Positions 26,947 through 34,775 of a DNA stretch of 39,276 nt are shown in pieces (the stretch's first letter is position 1; every line of letters begins with the position of its first letter). Both the position numbers and the translations under genes were made by a program. A model generated the notes under the pieces. The model was not told the DNA's origin and searched no databases. It saw only the letters and a list, made by a program, of their open reading frames with translations. This DNA comes from Flavobacteriales bacterium (GTDB lineage Bacteria; Bacteroidota; Bacteroidia; Flavobacteriales; UBA7430), in contig JAQWKY010000034.1 in the NCBI GenBank assembly GCA_029247585.1, positions 1 through 39,276 of the forward strand, read 5' to 3'.

Positions 26947-28740
26947 ATGGAACAAGAAAATATACGCAACTTTTGCATCATTGCACATATCGACCATGGG
27001 AAAAGCACATTGGCCGATCGACTTTTGGAACATACACGTACCGTAAGTGAGCGTGAATCCCAGAATCAACTCTTGGATAATATGGACCTCGAACGTGAAC
27101 GAGGAATAACCATCAAGAGCCATGCCATTCAAATGGAATTTCTATACAAGGATACAACCTACAGGCTCAACCTGATTGATACCCCCGGGCACGTTGATTT
27201 CTCATATGAAGTTTCTCGTTCCATTGCGGCCTGTGAAGGCGCACTGTTGATTGTTGATGCTGCACAAGGGATACAGGCACAAACCATCTCCAACTTATAT
27301 TTAGCCCTCGAAAACGATTTAGAGATCATCCCTGTCCTCAATAAAATCGATTTACCAAGTGCTAACCCTGAAGAAGTTAAAGATCAAATCATTGATTTGA
27401 TTGGATGCGACTCTGAAGATATTATTCCTGCCAGTGCCAAAACTGGTATTGGTATTCAAGACATACTAGAAGCAATTGTAAATCGAGTTTCTTCTCCTGA
27501 AGGTGATGAAAACGCTCCGCTACAAGCACTTATTTTTGACTCTGTATTCAATCCCTTTCGTGGTATTGAAGCCTATTTTAAAGTCGTAAATGGAAGTATT
27601 CGAAAAGGAGATAAAGTGAAATTCTTTGCAACCGGCAAAGAATATTTCGCAGATGAAATTGGAGCTTTAAAGCTAGATCAAGAGCCTCGTAAAGAGATAA
27701 AATCTGGTGATGTAGGTTACATCATTTCAGGAATCAAAGTAGCCAACGAAGTAAAGGTTGGAGACACCATAACGCATACAGAGACGTCTTGCGACAAGCC
27801 TATTGAAGGTTTTGAAGACGTAAAACCCATGGTTTTTGCCGGTATTTACCCTGTGGACACCGAAGACTACGAGGAACTTCGAACCTCAATGGAAAAATTA
27901 CAATTAAACGATGCCTCGCTTACTTTTGAGCCAGAATCCTCTGCTGCTCTAGGCTTCGGTTTCCGTTGTGGATTTCTAGGAATGTTGCACATGGAAATCA
28001 TTCAAGAACGTCTGGAACGAGAATTTGACATGACCGTTATTACTACGGTACCTAACGTATCTTATTTTTCGTACTCCAAAAAGGATGAAAAGCTTTTGGT
28101 AAACAATCCATCCGACCTGCCCGATCCTTCTGTTATTGAAAAAGTTGAAGAGCCTTATATTTCGGCTCAAATCATTACCAAATCTGAATATATCGGTGCC
28201 ATAATCACCCTATGTATCGAAAAACGTGGTGTTCTCAAGAATCAAATTTACCTATCAACAGATCGAGTAGAATTGAGCTTTGAATTGCCACTCGCTGAGA
28301 TTGTATTTGATTTCTATGACCGTTTAAAAACCATTTCCAGGGGTTATGCTTCCTTTGACTAGCAGCCTATCGGATATCAACAGTCCAACTTGGTGAAAAT
28401 GGATATCCTATTAAATGGAGATCAAGTTGATGCACTTTCAGCTTTAATTCACAGAGACAATGCACATAATATCGGTAAAAAAATATGTGTTAAACTTCGC
28501 GAACTTATCCCAAGACAACAATTTGACATTGCGATACAAGCAGCTATTGGAGCCAAAATTATTTCTCGTGAAACCGTAAAGGCTTTACGTAAAGATGTAA
28601 CCGCAAAATGTTATGGGGGAGATATTTCCCGTAAACGAAAGTTGTTAGAAAAGCAGAAAAAAGGTAAAAAGAGAATGCGTCAAGTCGGGAATGTGGAAAT
28701 TCCACAATCTGCATTTATGGCGGTTCTTAAACTCGATTAA
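26947..28740 (+). pseudogene. lepA: Elongation factor 4 (LepA), interrupted by an in-frame TAG
   Basis: LepA/EF4 is a ribosome-bound GTPase. The G domain is intact: AHIDHGKS at 13-20, [12 protein letters not shown]. Domains II to V follow to codon 471. Codon 472 (28360-28362) is TAG, in the motif GYASFD-stop-QPIGYQQ, where homologues have a tyrosine (FDY). The same frame then continues without change through [11 protein letters not shown] to the normal C-terminus, ending VLKLD at 28740. The total of 597 codons plus the final stop is the usual LepA length, so there is no indel, only one stop. As read, the product is a 471-residue protein lacking the LepA-specific C-terminal domain. Recent nonsense mutation, sequencing error or readthrough cannot be told apart here. 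Confidence 0.9.
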
Positions 28741-28749
28741 ACCTGCGCA

Positions 28750-30291
28750 ATGAAAAATAAAATAAAAGCACTTAATGCAAAAATAGCAGAAGCCCAAAAA
28801 GGAGGAGGCGATAATAGAATTGATGCACAACATAAAAAAGGAAAATTAACTGCTCGAGAACGCTTACATTTTCTTTTGGATGAAGGCTCTTTCGAGGAAA
28901 TTGGCATGTTGGTGACGCATCGATCGACCAATTTTGAACTTGATAAACAAAAATATTTAGGCGACGGAGTTGTAACTGGATACGGTAACATTAACAATCG
29001 ATTGGTTTATGTATTTGCCCAAGACTTCACGGTTATGGGTGGTTCTTTAGCCGAGGCTCACGCAGAAAAGATTTGTAAAGTAATGGATCTCGCCATGAAA
29101 AATGGCGCACCCATTATCGGCTTGAATGATTCAGGTGGAGCTCGTATTCAAGAGGGTGTAGTATCCTTAGGTGGCTATGCAGATATTTTCTACAAAAACA
29201 CGCTAGCTTCTGGAGTCATTCCTCAACTTTCAGCCATCATGGGGCCCTGTGCCGGTGGTGCCGTTTACTCTCCTGCCCTAACAGACTTCATCATGATGGT
29301 AGAAAACACTTCATACATGTTTGTTACCGGACCCAACGTCGTAAAAACCGTCACCCACGAAGAAGTGAGTTCCGAAGAGCTTGGTGGAGCTTCTACACAT
29401 TCCTCAAAATCGGGTGTGGCACATTTCTCATGCGCAAATGAACTTACACTGATTGAAGACTTAAAAACTCTTTTATCATACGTCCCTCAAAACTGTGAAG
29501 AAGAAGCTCCTGCCATTCCTTACACATTATCTGATGAGCGGAGAGAAGTCCTAAACAACATCATTCCTGAAAACCCGAATCAACCCTATGATATCAAAAC
29601 CGTTATTGAAGGAATTGTTGACATAAACTCTTTCTTTGAAGTTCATAAAAATTATGCCGAAAACATTGTTTGCGGTTTTGCTCGTATGGGTGGGAAATCA
29701 ATCGGCGTGGTGGCAAACCAGCCCGCTTTTTTAGCAGGGGTTTTAAATATTGAAGCCTCCACAAAAGGAGCCCGTTTTGTTCGATTCTGTGACTGCTTCA
29801 ACATTCCTTTATTGGTTTTAGAAGACGTTCCCGGATTCTTACCCGGAACTGACCAGGAATGGAATGGGATCATCACACATGGAGCCAAACTATTGTATGC
29901 GTTTGCTGAGGCTACCGTACCACGTATCACCGTCATCACGCGTAAAGCTTACGGTGGTGCTTACGATGTAATGAACTCCAAACACATTGGCGCCGACATG
30001 AATTACGCATGGCCATCGGCAGAAATTGCCGTAATGGGGGCTAAAGGAGCTGCTGAAATTATCTTCAAAAAAGAAATTCAGGAAGCAGATGACCAAGAGG
30101 CCAAATGGAAAGAAAAAGAACAAGAATACGCAAACCTGTTTGCAAATCCATACAATGCCGCTGCACGTGGTTATGTGGATGAAGTTATTGAGCCTGCACA
30201 AACTCGTCAGAAATTGATGAAGGCATTTACAATGCTCCAAAATAAAGTAGCAACACTACCAAAAAAGAAACACGGAAATATCCCACTATAA
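28750..30291 (+). CDS. Acyl-CoA carboxylase subunit beta (propionyl-CoA carboxylase type)
   Basis: The carboxyltransferase subunit of a biotin-dependent acyl-CoA carboxylase, 513 residues. Diagnostic segments are [77 protein letters not shown] and the C-terminal [15 protein letters not shown] with [15 protein letters not shown]. This fits propionyl/methylmalonyl-CoA type enzymes (PccB/MmdA) better than AccD. The biotin carboxylase and carrier partners are not adjacent, so whether it acts as a carboxylase or in a decarboxylase complex is open. It begins 9 bases after lepA and ends one base before the purD ATG, so these form one operon. Confidence 0.93.
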   Translation: MKNKIKALNAKIAEAQKGGGDNRIDAQHKKGKLTARERLHFLLDEGSFEEIGMLVTHRSTNFELDKQKYLGDGVVTGYGNINNRLVYVFAQDFTVMGGSLAEAHAEKICKVMDLAMKNGAPIIGLNDSGGARIQEGVVSLGGYADIFYKNTLASGVIPQLSAIMGPCAGGAVYSPALTDFIMMVENTSYMFVTGPNVVKTVTHEEVSSEELGGASTHSSKSGVAHFSCANELTLIEDLKTLLSYVPQNCEEEAPAIPYTLSDERREVLNNIIPENPNQPYDIKTVIEGIVDINSFFEVHKNYAENIVCGFARMGGKSIGVVANQPAFLAGVLNIEASTKGARFVRFCDCFNIPLLVLEDVPGFLPGTDQEWNGIITHGAKLLYAFAEATVPRITVITRKAYGGAYDVMNSKHIGADMNYAWPSAEIAVMGAKGAAEIIFKKEIQEADDQEAKWKEKEQEYANLFANPYNAAARGYVDEVIEPAQTRQKLMKAFTMLQNKVATLPKKKHGNIPL

Positions 30292-30292
30292 G

Positions 30293-31564
30293 ATGAATGT
30301 ACTCATATTAGGTTCCGGGGGTCGCGAACATACCTTCGCCTGGAAATTATCGCAAAGTCCACTATTAAAAAAACTTTACATTGCTCCTGGTAACGCAGGA
30401 ACAGGTAGTTTGGGTGAAAATATAAATGTCAACGCAAACGATTTTCCTGCCGTAAAATCACTTTGTTTGGAAAAAGAAATTAATCTGGTCGTAGTAGGAC
30501 CGGAAGACCCTTTGGTAAAGGGAATTCACGATTTCTTTTTGGCAGACACTGAGCTAAAAAATATTCCGGTAATCGGCCCTCAGAAAGCAGGTGCAGAATT
30601 AGAGGGGTCTAAAGATTTTGCCAAGGAATTCTTATTCCGTCACAATATTCCAACAGCAGCCTACCAAACCTTTACCTCTGAAGATTTAGAAGAAGGCTAT
30701 GCCTTCTTAGAAACATTAAAAGCACCCTATGTTTTAAAAGCAGACGGTCTAGCAGCCGGTAAAGGGGTACTTATATTAAACTCTTTAGACGAGGCGAAAG
30801 CAGAATTAAAAGAGATGCTTACTGAAGCGAAATTTGGTGCCGCAAGTGCTAAGGTAGTCATCGAAGAGTTTTTAGACGGAATTGAACTGTCTGTTTTTGT
30901 TTTAACCGATGGGAACAGCTATAAAGTCCTACCTACCGCCAAGGATTACAAGCGTATTGGTGAAGGTGATACCGGCTTAAACACAGGGGGTATGGGGGCC
31001 ATTTCGCCCGTTCCTTTTGCAGACGATGTACTGATGCAAAAAATTGAAGATCGTATTGTAAAACCTACGGTTGAGGGACTCAAAAAAGACAAGCTTCCCT
31101 ACAAAGGCTTCATCTTTATTGGATTGATAAAAGTAGACAATGAACCTATTGTTATTGAATACAATGTTAGAATGGGTGACCCCGAAACCGAAGCCGTTTT
31201 ACCTCGAATAAAATCAGATTTGTTGGAACTATTCCAAGCCGTTGGAGAAGGGAAATTGAATGAGAAAACGCTTGAGCTAGACCCTAGATTTGCTACAACG
31301 GTAATGATGGTCTCTGGCGGATACCCTGAGGCTTACGAAAAAGGGAAAGTCATGACAGGAATCGAAACGGTTAAAGATTCCATTGTCTTCCATGCCGGAA
31401 CAAAACAAGTCGGAAACGAAGTGCAAACCAATGGGGGTCGTGTTATGGCACTGACTTCTTTTGGGGATACCATGAACGAAGCCTTGTCGAAATCATTTGC
31501 CAATGCGGAAAAAGTAAACTTCGACGGAAAATACTACCGAACCGATATTGGTTTCGATTTATAA
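30293..31564 (+). CDS. purD: Phosphoribosylamine-glycine ligase PurD
   Basis: PurD joins glycine to 5-phosphoribosylamine in purine synthesis. The 423-residue protein begins with MNVLILGSGGREHTFAWKL and has the family segments VVVGPEDPLVKG, LKADGLAAGKGVLI (ATP-grasp), DYKRIGEGDTGLNTGGMGA and EYNVRMGDPETEAVLPR. All are intact. It follows the carboxylase gene by one base. Confidence 0.97.
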   Translation: MNVLILGSGGREHTFAWKLSQSPLLKKLYIAPGNAGTGSLGENINVNANDFPAVKSLCLEKEINLVVVGPEDPLVKGIHDFFLADTELKNIPVIGPQKAGAELEGSKDFAKEFLFRHNIPTAAYQTFTSEDLEEGYAFLETLKAPYVLKADGLAAGKGVLILNSLDEAKAELKEMLTEAKFGAASAKVVIEEFLDGIELSVFVLTDGNSYKVLPTAKDYKRIGEGDTGLNTGGMGAISPVPFADDVLMQKIEDRIVKPTVEGLKKDKLPYKGFIFIGLIKVDNEPIVIEYNVRMGDPETEAVLPRIKSDLLELFQAVGEGKLNEKTLELDPRFATTVMMVSGGYPEAYEKGKVMTGIETVKDSIVFHAGTKQVGNEVQTNGGRVMALTSFGDTMNEALSKSFANAEKVNFDGKYYRTDIGFDL

Positions 31565-31626
31565 ATCGTATCACTAAATAAATTCATACAATCAAAAGAA
31601 GTGAGGATTTACCTTGCCTAAGGAAT

Positions 31627-31908
31627 TTATTTCATCAGTGCTTTTAAATTTATCTCATACTGTTTGAGCAGAAATCTTCTCTCGTACAAAGTAGAAAGGC
31701 AAGAGTGAAGTAATACAGATGCTGCCGCAGGAGCCATTAACCATTTGGAAAAGTTAACATCCAAAATGTACAAACCAGCTACTAAAATGATGAATACATC
31801 AAACACATAGGTAATCGCTCTGGCAGTTTTTATCTTTCTGTGGTTGAGTTCTATTTTCTCCTCAAGTTCCTGTAAACTGATGTTTTTTAGGGCATCTAAA
31901 TGGCTCAT
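31627..31908 (-). CDS. Small membrane protein, unknown function
   Basis: A 93-residue protein with a charged N-terminal helix (about 1-27: SLQELEEKIELNHRKIKTAR), two hydrophobic segments (about 31-50, YVFDVFIILVAGLYILDV, and about 57-72, MAPAAASVLLHSCLSTLY), and a basic C-terminal tail. The layout suggests a two-pass inner-membrane protein with both ends inside. I do not recognise a family. It is convergent with purD and divergent from the MmcQ/YjbR gene (48-base gap), so it is an independent unit. Codon composition looks native. Confidence 0.65.
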   Translation of the reverse strand: MSHLDALKNISLQELEEKIELNHRKIKTARAITYVFDVFIILVAGLYILDVNFSKWLMAPAAASVLLHSCLSTLYERRFLLKQYEINLKALMK

Positions 31909-31956
31909 AATTAGGGATTTTGTTCTTAAATTTAAAAATAATCTTCAAAATAAAGT

Positions 31957-32352
31957 GTGAACATAGAAAATATTAGAGAATATTGCCTCTCAAAAAGAGC
32001 GACAACGGAAGGTTTCCCCTTTAATGACAGCACTTTGGCCTTTAAAGTCGCTGGTAAAATATTTGCTTTGGCAAATTTAGATACCCATCCTTTAAAAATA
32101 AACTTAAAATGCGATCCCGAAAAAGCGATTGACCTTAGAGAGCGTTTTAAATCTGTACGACCCGGCTATCACATGAACAAAAAACATTGGAATACCCTAA
32201 AAATAAATGGAGAAATATCAAGAGAGATCCTCATCAACCTCATAGACCATTCCTACAACCTCGTGATAGCTAAACTTTCAAAAAAAATAAGAGAGGAGAA
32301 CTTGTTACAGCTCAATGCCCATGAAACAGCAAATGGAAAAGGGAGACAATAA
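31957..32352 (+). CDS. MmcQ/YjbR family protein
   Basis: A 131-residue protein of the MmcQ/YjbR fold (CyaY-like or double-wing fold). Characteristic segments are IREYCLSKRATTEGFPF, LAFKVAGKIFAL, the INLKCDPEKAIDLRE stretch and RPGYHMNKKHWNTL. Proteins of this family are often annotated as DNA-binding, but the role is poorly established. The start is GTG at 31957, the only start codon that gives the standard N-terminus. The last 14 residues (LNAHETANGKGRQ region) are variable. ispG follows 69 bases later. Confidence 0.9.
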   Translation: MNIENIREYCLSKRATTEGFPFNDSTLAFKVAGKIFALANLDTHPLKINLKCDPEKAIDLRERFKSVRPGYHMNKKHWNTLKINGEISREILINLIDHSYNLVIAKLSKKIREENLLQLNAHETANGKGRQ

Positions 32353-32421
32353 ACCTTCGTTTTTTCATGCTTTTGAAAATAAACCCTTGACATCTAATTA
32401 GAATTACCGAAATTTGGGGCA

Positions 32422-34362
32422 ATGAACTCAAATCAAAAGTACTGCAAGAGCCTAACAGCCTACCAGAGATACAAAAGCCATGAAGTGAAAATTGGATCCA
32501 TTGGTATTGGGGGCGGCAATCCCATTCGCTTGCAATCCATGACGACCACAGACACCATGGATACTGATGCTACGGTGGCACAATCCATTCGTATGATTGA
32601 AGCCGGCTGTGAAATAGTTCGTATTACAGCACCCAGTAGAAGAGAGGCAGAAAATCTCAGAAATATAAAACATGAACTCCAAAAAAAGGGATACAACACC
32701 CCTTTGGTAGCAGATATACATTTTACCCCAACAGCCGCTGAAATCGCAGCAAGAATCGTCGAAAAAGTTCGGGTAAATCCGGGTAATTACGCAGACAAAA
32801 AGAAATTTCAGGAGATTGACTATACCGAAGAAAGCTATCAGGAGGAATTAGATCGCATCAACAAACGATTCACACCCTTGGTGAAAATTTGCAAGAAAGA
32901 AGGTACAGCCATGAGAATTGGGACAAATCACGGTTCACTTTCCGATCGAATTTTGAGCCGATACGGAGACACACCTCTTGGGATGGTAGAGTCAGCATTG
33001 GAATTTTTACGTATTTGTAAATCTTTGGGCTACAATCAGGTTGTCATTTCCATGAAAGCCAGCAACCCCCAAGTGATGGTTCAAGCCTACCGCTTACTCA
33101 TCAATAAAATGGAGGCTGAAGAAATGAGCTATCCACTTCACCTTGGTGTTACCGAAGCTGGAGAAGGAGAAGATGGTCGAATTAAATCGGCTGTTGGAAT
33201 CGGAACGCTCCTGGAAGACGGAATCGGAGATACCGTACGAGTTTCACTGACTGAAGAACCTGAATTTGAAATCCCCGTAGCAAAAACTCTAGTAGATCGT
33301 TACTCTAGAAGACTACCACACGATGCAATTCAATCAATCGACACGAACCCCATCAGTCCTTTTGATTATCAAAAAAGACACACACATGAAGTCTTCAACA
33401 TAGGAGGTAAAAATGTACCTATTGTAATCGCTGATCTGCATAAAAAGAATAAAATAAATCCTGCGGGGCTTTTCTCACTGGGTTATCATTATTCTATCCC
33501 CCTTGATAAGTGGAACATTGCCGATATGGCTTGTGATTATGTATTTGCCGGAAACAATACCATTAATTTTGCCATTCCTGGAACATTAGGTGTCATCTAC
33601 AATCACAAAACTTGGGTGAAAAATAAGGGGGAACGTTGTTATCCTTTGATAGACGCAAAAACTTATTTAGACGATTTAGAACTGTCTGCTGATTTGAACT
33701 TCATCCGCACAAGTTTGACTGAGTTAAATGATGAATTCATTTCCAAACTAACAGCAGATGCAAATGCTGTTTTAGTTATTGAAACCAGCAATAAACACGG
33801 AATGGCGGAACAACGTAGACTGGTCATGCAATTGATGAATTCAGACTGCAAAACTCCGGTAATCATCGGCAGAAACTACAAGGAATTGTCCGAAGAAAAA
33901 TTTCAGCTACAAGCCTCAACGGACTTGGGAGCACTCTTACTTGATGGACTTGGTGATGGCACATTTATTCAAGCTGAAAACTGTGGGAGCGATGAAATAA
34001 AAATGCAAACTGCCTTCGGTATTCTCCAAGCAACACGAACACGGATTTCTAAAACAGAATATATTTCATGCCCAAGTTGTGGCCGAACACTGTTTGACTT
34101 ACAAGAAACAACAGCAAAAATACGGTCTAAAACCAGTCATCTGAAAGGTTTGAAAATTGGAATTATGGGTTGTATCGTAAACGGCCCAGGTGAAATGGCT
34201 GATGCCGACTATGGATACGTGGGTACTGGAATTGGTAAGATTACCTTGTACAAAGAAAAAGAAGTCGTTCAGCGAAACATCGCATCCGATGCGGCTGTTG
34301 AGGCTCTTATTGAATTGATAAAAGATCACGGTGACTGGGTAGAACCCAATCATAGCCTATAA
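32422..34362 (+). CDS. ispG: 4-hydroxy-3-methylbut-2-enyl diphosphate synthase IspG (large form)
   Basis: IspG reduces methylerythritol cyclodiphosphate to HMBPP in the non-mevalonate isoprenoid pathway, using a [4Fe-4S] cluster. The TIM-barrel N-terminus has GGGNPIRLQSMTTTDTMDTD and VRVNPGNYADKK; the C-terminal reductase-like domain has CPSCGR (Cys550, Cys553) and MGCIVNGPGEMADADYG (Cys584), the cluster ligands. At 646 residues it is far longer than E. coli IspG (372) because of an inserted central domain (about 280-530), as in Bacteroidota, Chlamydiae and plants. The gene is complete; its TAA overlaps the end of the small convergent gene. Confidence 0.97.
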   Translation: MNSNQKYCKSLTAYQRYKSHEVKIGSIGIGGGNPIRLQSMTTTDTMDTDATVAQSIRMIEAGCEIVRITAPSRREAENLRNIKHELQKKGYNTPLVADIHFTPTAAEIAARIVEKVRVNPGNYADKKKFQEIDYTEESYQEELDRINKRFTPLVKICKKEGTAMRIGTNHGSLSDRILSRYGDTPLGMVESALEFLRICKSLGYNQVVISMKASNPQVMVQAYRLLINKMEAEEMSYPLHLGVTEAGEGEDGRIKSAVGIGTLLEDGIGDTVRVSLTEEPEFEIPVAKTLVDRYSRRLPHDAIQSIDTNPISPFDYQKRHTHEVFNIGGKNVPIVIADLHKKNKINPAGLFSLGYHYSIPLDKWNIADMACDYVFAGNNTINFAIPGTLGVIYNHKTWVKNKGERCYPLIDAKTYLDDLELSADLNFIRTSLTELNDEFISKLTADANAVLVIETSNKHGMAEQRRLVMQLMNSDCKTPVIIGRNYKELSEEKFQLQASTDLGALLLDGLGDGTFIQAENCGSDEIKMQTAFGILQATRTRISKTEYISCPSCGRTLFDLQETTAKIRSKTSHLKGLKIGIMGCIVNGPGEMADADYGYVGTGIGKITLYKEKEVVQRNIASDAAVEALIELIKDHGDWVEPNHSL

Positions 34363-34530
34363 AGCCTCGTACATACAAACCTCTTTCAAAAAATCTACAC
34401 GGTATCCTATTTCATTGGGTGTAACCTTCAAATGATACTTCATTCGAATGTAACGACAAATCAATGCTCTTTTGTGTAGTAGGTTTTTACGTTTTGCTAA
34501 GGCAATCACATTTGTTATTCGATCATGCAT
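34357..34530 (-). CDS. Candidate small basic protein, 57 residues
   Basis: An ATG-started minus-strand frame of 57 codons (stop TAG at 34357-34359), with peptide MHDRITNVIALAKRKNLLHK and then RALICRYIRMKYHLKVTPNE, IGYRVDFLKEVCMYEAL. It is strongly basic, predicted helical, and its R-x5-Y-x2-R-x2-Y...EIG spacing vaguely resembles the helix-turn-helix of DnaA domain IV, although the DHSTV box is missing. It fills most of an otherwise empty 413-base gap and overlaps the end of ispG by a few bases. No good -7 box is seen (nearest is TAGCTTTT). It may be real or chance; database conservation would decide. Confidence 0.4.
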   Translation of the reverse strand: MHDRITNVIALAKRKNLLHKRALICRYIRMKYHLKVTPNEIGYRVDFLKEVCMYEAL

Positions 34531-34742
34531 AGGTCTATTATTTTATTTACGTAAGTACAGACCAAAAGCTATGCCAAAACAAAGCAATTGACTATTTATC
34601 AATGATTTGCAATATACAAACGTCACACATCATCCAATTAGAGGTAGGATGAAAAAGATCTAGACAGAGTGAAATTACACCATAATTGACTCTGAAAAAT
34701 CATCTAACCCTCTGGGAAACAATACCTATCACTTATTTTAGT
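34531..34742. other. AT-rich intergenic stretch
   Basis: With the small gene at 34357-34530, this is the rest of the largest non-coding gap. It holds the palindrome TTACGTAA at 34547-34554, flanked by GGTCT (34532-34536) and AGACC (34559-34563) arms that could form a weak hairpin, and no other structure or frame that I can support. Confidence 0.4.
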
Positions 34743-34750
34743 TATATTTG
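34743..34750 (+). promoter_or_regulatory. -7 box (TATATTTG) of the Kazal/VWC protein gene
   Basis: TATATTTG matches TAnnTTTG and lies 25 bases before the ATG of the 1294-residue gene, giving a short leader. No -33 TTTG is obvious. Confidence 0.5.
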
Positions 34751-34775
34751 TTATAGAAACTAATCTCCTCAGATT

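Noticed and set aside
28345-28390. Frameshift in lepA
   Set aside because: Both parts are in the same frame and the total length is normal, so a base insertion or deletion is not needed; only a nonsense codon is.
28363-28740. Separate 116-codon gene after lepA
   Set aside because: Its frame is the same as lepA and its sequence is the LepA C-terminal domain; it is the part after the in-frame TAG, not an independent gene.
30241-30300. Possible missed gene between the carboxylase and purD
   Set aside because: The stop and next ATG are separated by one base; there is no room.
31576-31632. 10-base inverted repeat AAATAAATTC / GAATTTATTT between purD and the small membrane gene
   Set aside because: It is entirely AT except one pair, has a 37-base loop and no T run; likely by chance in AT-rich sequence.
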